From Pocillopora verrucosa (lineage: Eukaryota; Cnidaria; Anthozoa; Scleractinia; Pocilloporidae): a DNA stretch of 64,000 bases. Positions within the stretch are counted from its first letter, which is position 1. Each line of letters starts with the position of its first letter. Made by a program: the position numbers and the translations under genes. Below, piece by piece: positions 1 through 11,183 of the stretch. A model generated the notes under the pieces. It was not told the origin of the DNA. It ran no database searches and saw only the letters and a program-made list of their open reading frames with translations. The stretch spans positions 2,133,744 to 2,197,743 of the forward strand of contig NC_089324.1 of the NCBI RefSeq assembly GCF_036669915.1, written 5' to 3'.

Positions 1-58
1 TGAGGATAGGAATAATTAAGATTTATGATGACTGAAATAACTTTTCTTTTCGTTTCAG

Positions 59-2089
59 GAACGCGAGGATGACCTTCGCGAGATGCAGCGGAAATGGCGT
101 GAACGGTAAGAGCACACGATGTCATTGAAAAAAAAAACATGGATCCTGTTTTGACCTTTTCAATCTGACCTAATGTCATCTGCCTTGGTTGTAAAGTATT
201 TAAATGATTCCGCACGCCGGATTGTGTGATATGACTTGGACAAAAGAGAAGCTTGCTTAATCTGTCGACTTGAACCATTATGTTGTTTATGTTTTCGTGT
301 TTTTGTTTGTTTCGCAGGGATAGGGACAGATATGACACAAGTCGGTCGCCTTCCCCTAGAGGTAAAAAGAATGTTAAAATGTGTCGAGTATGGCGAACAG
401 TACTTCCTGAAAATACTGTTCAGTAACTTCTATTTTAATGGCTCGCACTTGGGTTTCATCTAAAAATGAAAGTTTGAACCAACTTGTACAGCACAATAAA
501 CAGAACCATTTGAAAGTGCTTAGTAATTTCTTTTTTGAGTGGTGATACATGAGCCCTTCGCCCACGTTATAAGTTATGTAATTTACAACTGGAACCACAT
601 CGCACAACTTAATGAATTGTATCACAATTTTATTGACTGACTTAACTGAAAATATTCAGTACACAGTGCATTGCCTTGTGACTTCACTTCGTATTCTATT
701 CACAGGAAGGCGAAGAAGTGTATCTAGGTCTCCACCGCGGAGGTAAGACTTCTTTTTGTTTTATATTTTTTTCTTCTGATTTCAATTGAGTGTCGCAAAA
801 CCAAACCCAAACTAATAGCAACGACCAATTAAAACCAAGGCAAATTACCCAAGGAACCAATGAGAATCAATCAACTTCAAACAACCAATCCCCGCAAACC
901 GCGGGAAAACGCGTGTTACAAAGTCGTATTTGATTTTGCCTTCTGTTCTGATTGATTGGGCAGAGTAAAGCCAAAACAATTTCAGGTTATGTTGATCACC
1001 CATTTGAAGAATTTTTCTATTATCCAGCTCCTGGGTGGCGCTATTTCTTTTTGCAGCTGAAAATTAGCCACAAAGGGTGACTGTTTTCTCCTACTCTGTT
1101 AATAATATTGACGTTCTGATCAGTTTCCGGTAGAGAGTTGCTTTACTACGCTCTGTAATTGGTCCAGAAAACTCGCGCCAACTTCTCAACCAATCAGATG
1201 CAAAACTAACACCGATGGCGACTTGGCCATTTGCGTTTTCCCACGCTTTTACCTGTTTTGACTTCGATTTCCTGTTTTCTGATTGGCTGTTGTGATCATA
1301 GTTTCCGTCTCTTATGACCAGATCCAAAAGTCCTCTGCCATGAAATAGACTTGTATTTGGTATCTGATCTTTGTCACTCTTTGAACTTGTTTCAGAAGAC
1401 ACAGAAGTAGGTCCCGATCACGATCGCCAGTTGAACCCCAGACAAGTAAGTTTTATGGAGAAATGTGTCACCGTTCATGATTCTTGAAGAATTGGGCCCC
1501 ATTATTTTCAAGTTCGACATCCATCCTGTGTCATCCTTGCTCAATTTAGTTTGATTATTGTCTCTTTGGTATTTTTCTATCTTACTAATTAATTCTTTTG
1601 TGGTCATTTACAATCCGGTCCAATCTCCTCCATTTTTAGCCATCCTTATACCATCTTGGTTTATCATTGCTTCTCCTGTGTTTTTCTATCTTACTAAACT
1701 GGTATTTTGTAGTCATTAACAATCCGGTCCAATCTTCTCCATTTTCAGCCATCCTTGTACCTTCTTGGTGAATCATTGCTTCTCTTGTGTTTTTCTATCT
1801 TACCAAACTTATTCGTGCGTACATAATTTTTATTTAGTAGTGGTTGACAATCCTCGTTAATCTTCTTCGCATTTAACCATTCCTGTTTCCTGCCTAAAGG
1901 TCACTTGTTGGCACGCATGCATCCTTCGGTGTGGACGAAATAGAATTTGTCTGCTCTAGAAAGACGTCTTATGTCCGTCAGATATCGTTGATCAATTTGT
2001 TGTTTTTAGTCCCTGTTGTAGACATCGATGCACATGCTTTGGGAGAGGAGGTTGTCGAGTACGTCTACCCTGTAAAAGACCCCAAATGA
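59..2089 (+). CDS. 3' end of an arginine/serine-rich (RS domain) protein, five exons, 5' part outside window
   Basis: Five exons join in one frame: 59-105, 318-361, 706-742, 1396-1445 and 2010-2089, each with AG acceptors and GT donors (GTAAG, GTAAA, GTAAG, GTAAG). The translation starts with a charged helix (EREDDLREMQRKWRER). It continues with an RS-rich stretch (RSPSPRGRRRSVSRSPPR, then HRSRSRSRSPVEPQ) and ends in an acidic tail (VVDIDAHALGEEVVEYVY...VKDPK) before the TGA at 2087. RS domains are typical of nuclear splicing regulators and their partners, so a role in pre-mRNA splicing is likely. I do not recognise the exact family from this C-terminus. Each exon is under 90 bp, too short for simple ORF finding. 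The 3'UTR must follow 2089. Confidence 0.72.
1565..1815. repeat. ~109 bp minisatellite, about 2.3 copies, in the last intron of the RS gene
   Basis: The phrase TTTTTCTATCTTAC recurs at about 1572, 1681 and 1791, and the intervening blocks match (CAATCCGGTCCAATC, TTCTCC/TCCTCC, AGCCATCCTT, TCATTGCTTCTC). The period is 109-110 bp with few differences, so this is a recent intronic tandem duplication. Confidence 0.8.
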
Positions 2090-3290
2090 TGCATACCTCA
2101 CCACTACTTTCTTGGATTAACAAAACAGTCTCTTTGTCATAAAGTGAAGTCATTGGAAGCTGAGATCTTAAGAAGAAATTGAAGTCGAATACAGAGGAAA
2201 TTTCAGTGAACGAAGATATTGTCGGACACATAGTAATATAACATCATCAGGGATGTGGAAACCAAGTTTAAAATAGCGCAGAGCGTGAAAGTTTTGAAAT
2301 CGTCCAACTCTGTGAACTGGTTAGGTGTTATAACTAATTACGCAGCCAATATCCATTTAGAGTGTGGTTATTTAATACCTTGCGATTCCCGACATCATTG
2401 GAAATGACCGTTTCCTTAAATATTTTTTTATGCCTTTCTTTGAATCATCTTCTTTGTTATCTTCTCATACATTTACCTTTTAATCGAGAATTCCATTTCT
2501 TCCAGTGGGTGAAAGGAACGCTGTGCAAAATGAGGAAAAGGCCTTTCTTTCATTGTAGAATTAACCTCAGTGCGATGTTGCATTGCTTTTCGGGGTCAAA
2601 TAAAATAATGAAAAAAGAAGCGTTATGATTGTAGCCACCAATTGCGAAGTCTCACGGTTAAGCACTTTTAAAACCTGCCCACTGACTGTGACAAAAATGA
2701 CAGATAGACTGATATCATGATTCTTCTTCTTTGTTTGAACATTGTGAGAGAGAACGAAATGCCAGTTTTGTTTTTAATCTTTATTGGCCCCCCGAAGGAT
2801 TATACCTGAAACAGATTCTCTCCTGACTTGAATGGTATCTCTCTCAAAAAAATATGCTCGGTTACATAGTTATTTGCGACTGAAGAAATTTGCGTTTTAC
2901 TCCCTCTCCTCATATCACCTCGATGTGGTGCTCGAAGGCGCCTCGGATCTTCGGGTCACGTGAGTCAACCGATTGTGCGATCAAGCGGAAAAGCACTGGA
3001 TACAAGTTCTTTCAAAAGGTCTGACTTTTTCCTTTCCCTTTTTTTTTCGTGGTTACGTTTTAACCAATTTTATTTTATTTTTTCACGACACGTCACTCGA
3101 TAACACCAACAAGATACCATCTGCCGGACCAAAGGGTACTAACTACCGAGCCGAACGAAGAAGGTGATTTTAGATCAAGGAGACTAGGTACGAGTTAAAC
3201 GGCTGTAAATCAGCCTTTTAAATAACTGAAAATGTTGAAGAACGAACCCAAAATCGAGGTCAGTTTGTTCATTCGAAAGTTGCTCAGAAG
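2090..3290. other. 3'UTR of the RS gene and intergenic DNA, no gene seen
   Basis: AT-rich sequence without splice-consistent coding exons. Part of it is presumably 3'UTR. The short open frames here show no recognisable domain. Confidence 0.5.
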
Positions 3291-3299
3291 TTTTGTTTA

Positions 3300-4010
3300 A
3301 GAATGAGACCGTTGATTCTTCAACAAATCCTTACATATATGTGAACTGCATACGGAAGCATCCTCGCAGTTATGAACAAAATTACACCAGTGTCGCAGAG
3401 GTTCAAATCCCGCACAAGCCTGAATTTGTTTTCAGGCCTTATTTTTACTTTTGCTTAAGTTGTGTTCATAACTACGAGGGTCGCTTCCACATTAAATCCT
3501 TACATTTTTAAGACATTTCAGAACTGTACATCGGCAGTCGTCACCAGAGTCTCTCCTTCGACCAAATAATGGTGTTTCATGCAATCTAACACAACGAATC
3601 AACAACTTTCTGTAAATATATGAAAATCATATATGTGCACTGCGGTTGAAGAAACGAATATAGGAGCGATCCTCGCACCTATGAACACTACTGAACTAAA
3701 GTTGAAATAAGGCATGAAAAGAAACTCATGCCCGCTCGGGATTTGAACCCATGACCTTTACGATACAGATGCAGCGCTCTACCAACTGAACTAAGAAGCC
3801 AACTGGGAAGTGATCGTTATGTTGGATCCAAGTAAACCTTCCAAGTGATGAAAAATGGCTGTAAATATATAAAAATGTGTACTGGCGTACGGGCCTGAAT
3901 TTTTTTCAGGCATTTTTTCAACAACTAGTTCAATAGTGTTAATGGCTGCAAGGATCGCTTCTATATTCGAACTAGACCCTGTGAGCAAGGTAACTGGGAT
4001 ACCTGGATGG
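3300..4010. repeat. Cluster of tRNA-derived SINE pieces
   Basis: On the minus strand, 3731-3800 reads like a tRNA head. It has an A-box-like TTAGTTCAGTTGGTAGAGC and a B-box-like GGGTTCAAATCCC, but its acceptor arms do not pair and the anticodon stem is poor, so it is a tRNA-derived SINE head and not a functional tRNA. A second B-box-like GGTTCAAATCCCG lies on the plus strand near 3400. Short CCTGAA...TTCAGGC hairpin tails follow both copies (about 3420 and 3895). Shared blocks such as ATCATATATGTGCACTGC and GCGATCCTCGCACCTATGAAC show several overlapping or inverted copies. Confidence 0.65.
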
Positions 4011-5307
4011 TACTTGATCCTTGGAATCAAGTGTAGTGATACTACGGGTGTCAGACTAGTATACTGAAATAGTGCGCTCAAGTCTGGCCAAGGGCATTCA
4101 CCTATTTCAAAACATAGGCATGCTATGCATGCAAGAGTTACTTTTTTGTAGGGTGGGTGGATTACTTGAAACATTGTGAGTGATGTCTACATTCTTACAA
4201 AAGGAGAGAAGAATATTAATGTGGGAAAGAACGAAAATGTCGAATTACCTCACCCACAGGTATTTTGTGGTAGATTATGTGTGTTTTGCGAATAAATGCA
4301 AGTAAAAATAAACTGTATTGGTGCCACGGATACCTGCTAGTACAAAATGCAGATAGCAGACTGCAGACTGGATACAAAATATAGACTGCAGACTGCAGAG
4401 TGGGTACAAAATGCAGACTAAGAATCTGAAGAGTTTTTACGTCTGGTATATAACAACATGTCATCTTACAGCTTACCGAGCGTCACGCAATCGCTTTTCT
4501 GCGATCCGCCTTCACGATTATTTGCACTATTGTAGGATATTCCTGGCCCATTTCTTGACGAAAATCGATCGCAATATTATTTCAAGCCTTCAATATAGTC
4601 TTCTTACTTTGCGCGCGAGTTGGTTGGTGTGATGTCTGTACAGATTTTATCAACGTAATAAAAGTAGATGACGTGAATAACAGTGATGGTAAAGCAAGCT
4701 TAAAACTGCAGAAATCACCAGAAAATACAACGGATACACAGGGTATGAGTAAGTTTTATTGATTTTTACGAGAAAAATGTTCATATTTCGAAATATTTAT
4801 CGTTGTAAATCGACCATACTTCGTTCCCTATACTATTCCTTATAACGTGTTCAAATTTCCAACAGTTCCTCTCGTAACTTAACACCGAGTTACAACGCGT
4901 GAATTAATCTTTGGCTTTTTCTCGAGACGTGAGCTTGGTCCGCCTGTGACAAGACAATTGCGTAAACAATATTTAACATAATAACATTATACACAAAAAA
5001 ACACAGGATTTTGGATCACGTATTTATTAAAAAAGAATATCCATACAACTACAATGAAAACAAACATAAGATTCACCTTTCTGATCGTGAAATTAATACC
5101 ATTCGTACTGTTATCGTAGCTACGTTCCTTGCCATCAAGTGAATCCAACATGTCGTCTTTCTTCACAAGCAGTTTGCATCCATTATAGTTATGTTCTTCA
5201 GTCTCACGGTAGTAGTGTTGTTCAATAGATTGCATAGAGTATATTCAGTTTGGTCTCAGATTTCAGATTTTGCTTTTTACAACAAGTGAACGTTTTTCAA
5301 TTAAGAC
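4010..5307. other. Intergenic, no gene seen
   Basis: AT-rich, without supportable exons. A small imperfect tandem repeat (GCAGACTGCAGA, TACAAAATGCAGAC) lies at about 4340-4430. Confidence 0.5.
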
Positions 5308-5310
5308 ATT

Positions 5311-5483
5311 TAGTCCATGAGCCAAGACACCTCAAAAATGTCTTTCGTAGCACCCCCCATAAGACATAGTGTATTTGGTATCAAATGAAAGCTTAGTGTG
5401 TATACTTTGATAATATACTTGTTACTTTTTATGTAACTTGAGCGTAAGCGTGAAAAACAACTACTTCCAAGGGGGGGTGGGTG
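5311..5483 (+). repeat. Left terminal inverted repeat of the PIN/CXC transposon
   Basis: Matches the reverse complement of 11184-11363. Both share TTCGTAGCACCCCCC, AAGACATAGTGTATTTGGTA, ATATACTTGTTACTTTTTAT, GAGCGTAAGCG and AAGGGGGGGTGGG. The copies differ by scattered substitutions and a more diverged block just inside the first 14 bp, so the element is not very young. Confidence 0.88.
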
Positions 5484-5765
5484 GTTTGACTTTTTGTCAA
5501 GAGTTAATTTTTAGTTTGAAAACAGCAAATATCTCCCAGCCGTCTGATCCGATATGAAAAGAAAACAGCCAAAAGTGTTCTTAAGATAAAGTTATATGCA
5601 CTTGTTTGTCAAAACCCAAATTGGGTGTTGGCATGGCAACTGTTGCTAAGCAACTATTTCAAGTATAGACATTAAAATTTATTAACTTGATTTTATTTCA
5701 GAAACTGCATTTTAATAATAATAAAGCATTATTAGTTGCAAGCGACTCTTATCATTTAGATTAGA

Positions 5766-7130
5766 TTGTCTCTGGCATTACTCGAAAATGATGTAGAATG
5801 CCTACCGAGCTTACCTGATCAGACTACAGCTGTCATCATAGATGCAATGGCGATGCTACAGACAGTAGTCAGAGTGCCTGATAGATTTTGTGAGCTGGCA
5901 GAGATGGTGATGTCCAGAATTCTGACAGAAGCTGGCGAGGCAGCAAGAATTGACTTTGTAGGAGATCAATATCCGGCCATCTCAATAAAGAACACAGAAA
6001 GAAACAAACGAAGCAGAGATGGACAGCTGGTAGTCAACGTCACCAACGGTCAACAGCTGTGCCCACGTCAGTGGAGAAAGTTTCTGGCAAATGGTAAAAA
6101 TAAAACTAACCTCCTAAGCTTCCTTGTACGGGAGTGGTCAGAAAATGCCGTGTACGCACAGAAAATTAAAGACCGCACCTTCTTTGTCACTCACGGAGAC
6201 AACTGCACCAAACTTGTCGCCCCAAATGGTTCAACTACTGCAAGCGATGTGCCCGAACTTTGCACCAATCAAGAGGAAGCTGACACTAGAATGCTCCTCC
6301 ACGCAGAACATGCATCTCAAAATGGACACCAGCGCATTGCCATTAAATCCTCTGACACAGATGTAGAAGTACTAGCCTGCTATTACCAAGCCGTCATTTC
6401 TGCTGACATAATTCTGATCAGTGGTACTAGTAGAAGATCTCGCATTGTTAGCATTCGACGGGTATGTGAAAGACTTGGCCGAGAAATATGCGAAATACTT
6501 CCAAGTCTCCATGCCATAACTGGTTGCGATAGTGTGAGCGCTTTTTCAACAAAAGGGAAGAAGAAGGCTCTTGATGTTGTACAGATGAATCCAGCTTTGA
6601 GGCAAACTCTTGGCAGTCTTGGTGAGATAGTTCCTGCTAGACAAGATGACTTAAACAAGCTAGAACGGTTTGTCTGTGCCTTATAAAACGACCACCTATG
6701 CCAAAGTGTAAACGAACTCAGGTACAAGTTGTTCTGCAAGAGTAAAAGCCTGCAGTCACATCAACTTCCCCCTACGAAAGAAGCTCTTGAAAACCATCTC
6801 AAGCGTGCTAACTACCAGTCATTCATCTGGAAGCATGCCCTACAAACAGAAGTGAACCAGTCTCCTGATGGCCAGGGTTGGCAACAGAAGAATGGCCAAT
6901 TGGAAATCTACTGGACTAACCAGGCACCTGCCCCTCAAGCGGTCATGGAACTTATTTGCTGCCGCTGCAAAGGATCGTGCCAAACACGACGCTGTTCTTG
7001 TGTCAGCAATGGCCTTCCCTGCACGGAGGCATGCACATGCCAAGATAACTGCCTTAACTGTATTAGCAAGGACGATAGCGAAGATGATGATAGCGATGAT
7101 GATACTGACGGTGATGAATATGAAAGCTAA
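5766..7130 (+). pseudogene. Frameshifted transposon gene: XPG/FEN1-like PIN nuclease fold followed by a tesmin/TSO1-like CXC Cys-rich domain
   Basis: The open frame 5766-6686 (no ATG at its 5' end; upstream stop at 5757) holds four acidic motifs in the order expected for XPG-I/PIN-like nucleases: AVIIDAMAM (~5833), EEADTRMLLHA (~6273), SSDTDVEVLA (~6350) and ITGCDSVSAF (~6519). A +1 change near 6684 then breaks the frame. The next frame continues naturally (NDHLCQSVNELRYK...) to 7130. It carries a Cys-rich block (CCRCKGSCQTRRCSC, then CTEACTCQDNC) and an acidic tail. The metal-binding reading of the acidic residues is inferred from the family resemblance. It is a decayed copy: no start codon and one frameshift. 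Homologous multi-copy genes would be expected elsewhere in this genome. Confidence 0.72.
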
Positions 7131-7632
7131 CCTGGGATTTCTTTTTCCTGTAAGCCGGCCACGAAAACAAAGAATGCTATTTGCAACACATTGGTTTAGA
7201 ACACACTGTATTGAAAGTGTAATTAACCATGTACATTACTATTTCCACACAGTTTACCTTATAAACGATGAGAACAAAGTATGTTAATAGAAACACATTG
7301 GTTTTAAACATATTTGATATTATTTTGACTCACGAGTTCAAATGAGAATGTACAATGTCTCTCTTCAAATGTACCTAATAAGGGTGTAGTAAAAGACCTG
7401 TGTTAAATGTAACACCGAGTCTTAAAGACACAAACGACGCAAATGCTACTGTTTTCATCAATTACAAAGTCTACTATCTATGCTTCTAAACGTTTAGCGT
7501 ACAAACATTGCCATGGCAACAGTTGAGGCAGTAAAATTACATGGTACACCTCTTAGTGGCTACAAGAGAAACATTGTTAGTAAGTTTTAATGCAAACGCA
7601 TTTCAGTTGTCAATAGTATGAGTATTTTGAGT
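7131..7632. other. 3' non-coding part of the PIN/CXC transposon
   Basis: AT-rich, no further domain. It includes a GCCATGGCAAC palindrome-like motif (about 7509-7520), also seen near both ends of the element. Confidence 0.5.
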
Positions 7633-7646
7633 GTGTAATAAAGGTA
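7633..7646 (+). repeat. Target-site duplication (14 bp) left of the Penelope-like element
   Basis: GTGTAATAAAGGTA is repeated exactly at 10787-10800 and flanks the whole PLE insertion. Confidence 0.88.
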
Positions 7647-7773
7647 TAGAAAAAACCAGGAAATATTTATTACTCGACGTTTCGGGGTCATCGTGACTCC
7701 ATTATCAAGAGACTAGTTTAAAAACATGCAAATAAGGAAAGGTACAAGAATAGCATAAATTAGAATGAACGGC

Positions 7774-8875
7774 TTAAACAAACACCTTGGCGCGGATGGA
7801 ATCCGTTTGCACGTTCAGTGTTGGCTTACGCATGCGAATATACAACATTTCATTAACAAGGCAATCAAATTTGCCGTTACATTTCGCGATGACGTTGAAT
7901 TGCTCGATCAAGCGTTCAGGCATTTCACTATTGTGCTGGAGGTGGTAGTGTTTGTAGATAGAAGATGATTTCCTTGTGTGCCCTTCTACGCGCTCGTGTA
8001 AGTGACCACGAGTGTAGCCCACATACCCTGCATCACACAGGTTACATTTAAATTCATAAACGATACATTGTTGGTTAACAATAGGGGGCTTAATTTCGTG
8101 TTGCTTAAGCTGTTGATCGAGCTTAGGGCTAACGAACACTGGTTGGACAGTCACGCTTAACTTCGAGCTTAGACTGTTCAGTTGTTGTTTAACATGATTA
8201 GCTGACGACTGGTCCTTGAAGGGTAACACTAATCTCACAATCTCCGATGGTACGTCTGGTGATGGACAGGGCTCTGCAGATGAAATCCTTCTCTCAACGA
8301 ACCGCTTGATTGTAGTTTCAACCAGTGGCTTTGGGTATTTCAAGTTATGAAAAACCCCTCTAAGGCGGTCACATTCCTCGGAGAAGAAAGACCAGTTAGA
8401 AGATAATCGATAAGCGCGATCCACCATGGTGTTAACTAGGCTGCGCTTGTACTTAATGTCAACATGACTCTGGAAATGCAGAAGGAGACCCGTGTTGGTT
8501 CTTTTGATGTAGACCTTGCTCTCAATCTTTGGTGCACGGTTAAGCAGTTCAGTTCCTAGAAAGGGAAGGGATCCTTCCCGTTCGACTTCCATGGTAAACT
8601 GGAGGGAGGGATTGGTAGAGTTAAGGGTGTCTAGAAACTGGCCAGCGGTCACCCTATCAGGCATTACGGTCAGGGTGTCGTCGACGTACCTCCGGTAATA
8701 GCGCGGAAGTTGACCGTGTTGTTCGAGGTTTTCCTCAATCGAGCACATGAAGACGTTAGCCAGCAACGGTCCAAGGGGAGAACCCATAGCGACTCCATCT
8801 GTCTGCTCATATAAAGCACCGTCAAACTGGAAAAGCTGGTTTTTCGTAGCTGCTCGGAGGAGGTCGACCCATCCC
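7774..8875 (-). CDS. Penelope-like reverse transcriptase (C-terminal part) with GIY-YIG endonuclease domain
   Basis: Read leftward from ~8875 to the stop at 7774. The RT palm is visible with a GVAMGSPLGPLLANVF block and the catalytic YVDDT motif, then the thumb (EVEREGSLPFLGTELLNR). The C-terminal GIY-YIG endonuclease shows CIVYEFKCNLCDAGYVGYTR and the following HLHERVEGHT. RT copies the element's RNA and the endonuclease nicks the target. The 5' part, including the first RT motifs, is missing, so the copy cannot be autonomous. The first ~30 residues of the longest open frame lie in the other arm of the dimer and are not native. Confidence 0.85.
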
Positions 8876-9046
8876 TCCCTCCAGTTTACCATGGAAGTCG
8901 AACGGGAAGGATCCCTTCCCTTTCTAGGAACTGAACTGCTTAACCGTGCACCAAAGATTGAGAGCAAGGTCTACATCAAAAGAACCAACACGGGTCTCCT
9001 TCTGCATTTCCAGAGTCATGTTGACATTAAGTACAAGCGCAGCCTA
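8876..9046 (+). pseudogene. Start of the plus-strand PLE arm (RT thumb fragment)
   Basis: Inverted copy of about 8435-8610: NPSLQFTMEVEREGS...YKRSL on the plus strand. It is cut at ~9046 by the LINE fragment and resumes at ~9969. Confidence 0.82.
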
Positions 9047-9968
9047 CATGAAGGTAAATCCGAGGCAATGGTCTTAAGTACTACCCCCTTCATAGGTCCT
9101 TTGAAACAGCTGAAGTGGGGTATGGACACCATTCGGTATGTGTCCTCCACCAATTGCCTTGGGGTTACAATTGATGATAAACTCTCTTGGTCTCAGCATG
9201 TTGCATTGGCTAGATCTGCATTTAATGCCAAAGTTAAAATGTTGAGACGTATAAATTTCCTATGTACATCTATCTTGGAGACTTTTTACTATAGGATAGT
9301 TATACCAAGTGTTCTATATGGAATTGCAATTTGGGGGTCTGGATCCAAGCTTAAAGATCTAGAAATGATTCACATCAGGGCTGCCAGGCTAATTCATAAG
9401 ATACCAAATAGTTTTGGGGATAATGATGTACTTTCTAAGGTTGGCTGGATGCCTTTAGAGTATTTTTATAAGCTACGTATCTTAACTATTACATATAATG
9501 CTTATTATAATTTAGGGTTGCGGGAAATTAATTGTTTGGTGACCAAGAACTCTAACAGTTATAACCTAAGGAAATCCCTGAATGTTGTACTTAATAGGCC
9601 CAAAACCGAATTGGGTCGTAGGTCCTTTGCTCATAGATCTGCAGTAGCATGGAATGCACTTCCCGATAATGTTAAAGATTCTCCAAATTTATCTATTTTT
9701 AAATATAACTTAAAACAATCCAAGCAAACTGTTATGAATATTAATTTTGAAAAGGGAGGTAATGTTATACAAAACATGAAACCAAATTTTCACTATTACT
9801 AAAACTTTATGGTTTACTTGATTTATTCAACTTATAAATTTTATCATATCTGTATTTTATATAATTATAGACTAATTAGTTTAGGCAGGTCCACATCAGC
9901 TGTAAAGTTGCGCAAATTTTAACCTGCGTTATCAAATAAAGTTATGTATGTATGTATGTATGTATGTA
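9047..9968 (+). mobile_element. 5'-truncated LINE (non-LTR retrotransposon), 3' end with ATGT microsatellite tail
   Basis: Codes for the C-terminal end of a LINE RT protein: CLGVTIDDKLSWSQHV, IPSVLYGIAIWGSGS, IRAARLIHKIP, SAVAWNALPDNVKDS, stop at 9802. A short 3'UTR, AATAAAG and a (ATGT)n tail (about 9942-9968) follow. The undisturbed PLE copy at 8420-8470 shows the target, GCAGCCTAGTTAACACC. Insertion replaced only a few bases there. I see no clear target duplication. Confidence 0.8.
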
Positions 9969-10627
9969 ACACCATGGTGGATCGCGCTTATCGATTATCT
10001 TCTAACTGGTCTTTCTTCTCCGAGGAATGTGACCGCCTTAGAGGGGTTTTTCATAACTTGAAATACCCAAAGCCACTGGTTGAAACTACAATCAAGCGGT
10101 TCGTTGAGAGAAGGATTTCATCTGCAGAGCCCTGTCCATCACCAGACGTACCATCGGAGATTGTGAGATTAGTGTTACCCTTCAAGGACCAGTCGTCAGC
10201 TAATCATGTTAAACAACAACTGAACAGTCTAAGCTCGAAGTTAAGCGTGACTGTCCAACCAGTGTTCGTTAGCCCTAAGCTCGATCAACAGCTTAAGCAA
10301 CACGAAATTAAGCCCCCTATTGTTAACCAACAATGTATCGTTTATGAATTTAAATGTAACCTGTGTGATGCAGGGTATGTGGGCTACACTCGTGGTCACT
10401 TACACGAGCGCGTAGAAGGGCACACAAGGAAATCATCTTCTATCTACAAACACTACCACCTCCAGCACAATAGTGAAATGCCTGAACGCTTGATCGAGCA
10501 ATTCAACGTCATCGCGAAATGTAACGGCAAATTTGATTGCCTTGTTAATGAAATGTTGTATATTCGCATGCGTAAGCCAACACTGAACGTGCAAACGGAT
10601 TCCATCCGCGCCAAGGTGTTTGTTTAA
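9969..10627 (+). CDS. Plus-strand PLE arm: RT C-terminus and GIY-YIG endonuclease
   Basis: Same protein as the minus-strand arm (TMVDRAYRLSSNWSFFSEE through CNLCDAGYVGYTRGHLHERV to RAKVFV, stop at 10625-10627). It matches residue for residue as far as I compared. The open frame extends upstream into the LINE's ATGT tail by accident (MYVCMYVC), which is not a native start. Confidence 0.82.
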
Positions 10628-10786
10628 GCCGTTCATTCTAATTTATGCTATTCTTGTACCTTTCCTTATTTGCATGTTTTTAAACTAGTCTCTTGATAAT
10701 GGAGTCACGATGACCCCGAAACGTCGAGTAATAAATCTTTCCTGGTTTTTTCTATGCCTTTGCTTTAGCAAATCCCTGCTGATCAA

Positions 10787-10800
10787 GTGTAATAAAGGTA
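10787..10800 (+). repeat. Target-site duplication (14 bp) right of the Penelope-like element
   Basis: Exact copy of 7633-7646. Confidence 0.88.
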
Positions 10801-11183
10801 CTTCCGTTATCTTCCAGCCAGCCCCAACCCCTCCCCCACCCCAAAGTTTAATTTGCATTTATCTTATTTTTCTGCGATAATTATGGCAAAGGATGCGCAA
10901 GAAAAGCCTTATTTTAAAAGTGGCATTCTTAACTTCTTCGCGTTTTTTTGTCAAAATTACACTCACAGCGAAATTTGGCCAGTGAAGATGACAATTCTAT
11001 AATTCCCTATTTGGACGAAAACAGTTGCCATGGCAACTCCCAAAACCATGTTTTATACGTAAGATTCCTACAGTATTACGAGCATTAATTTTTTTGTTAA
11101 GTTTGGGGTAAAAACATTTGGTATTTGTGCAAATAATTCCCTGTTCATAGTTTTTATGGGTTTACAAGTGCAAATTGTCCTTG

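Larger units (their letters stand above)
7647..10786. mobile_element. Penelope-like element, head-to-head inverted dimer, inserted in the PIN/CXC transposon
   Basis: The minus-strand arm runs from the centre (~8875) leftward to 7647. The plus-strand arm runs from ~8876 rightward to 10786. Both end outward in the same 3' sequence (GGTCATCGTGACTCC and its complement near 7690 and 10705). The plus arm is 5'-truncated further and interrupted by a LINE fragment (~9047-9968). The arms look essentially identical at protein level over more than 200 codons, which points to recent insertion. Inverted 5'-truncated copies are typical of Penelope-like elements. Confidence 0.88.

Noticed and set aside
3731-3800. 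A tRNA gene (Thr-like, minus strand)
   Set aside because: A- and B-box motifs are present, but the acceptor stem does not pair, the anticodon stem has mismatches and position 33 is C. It is a tRNA-derived SINE head.
8747-9802. A 351-codon open frame read as one protein
   Set aside because: It runs from antisense PLE sequence through the inverted PLE arm into an unrelated LINE. It is a chimera of nested elements, not a gene.
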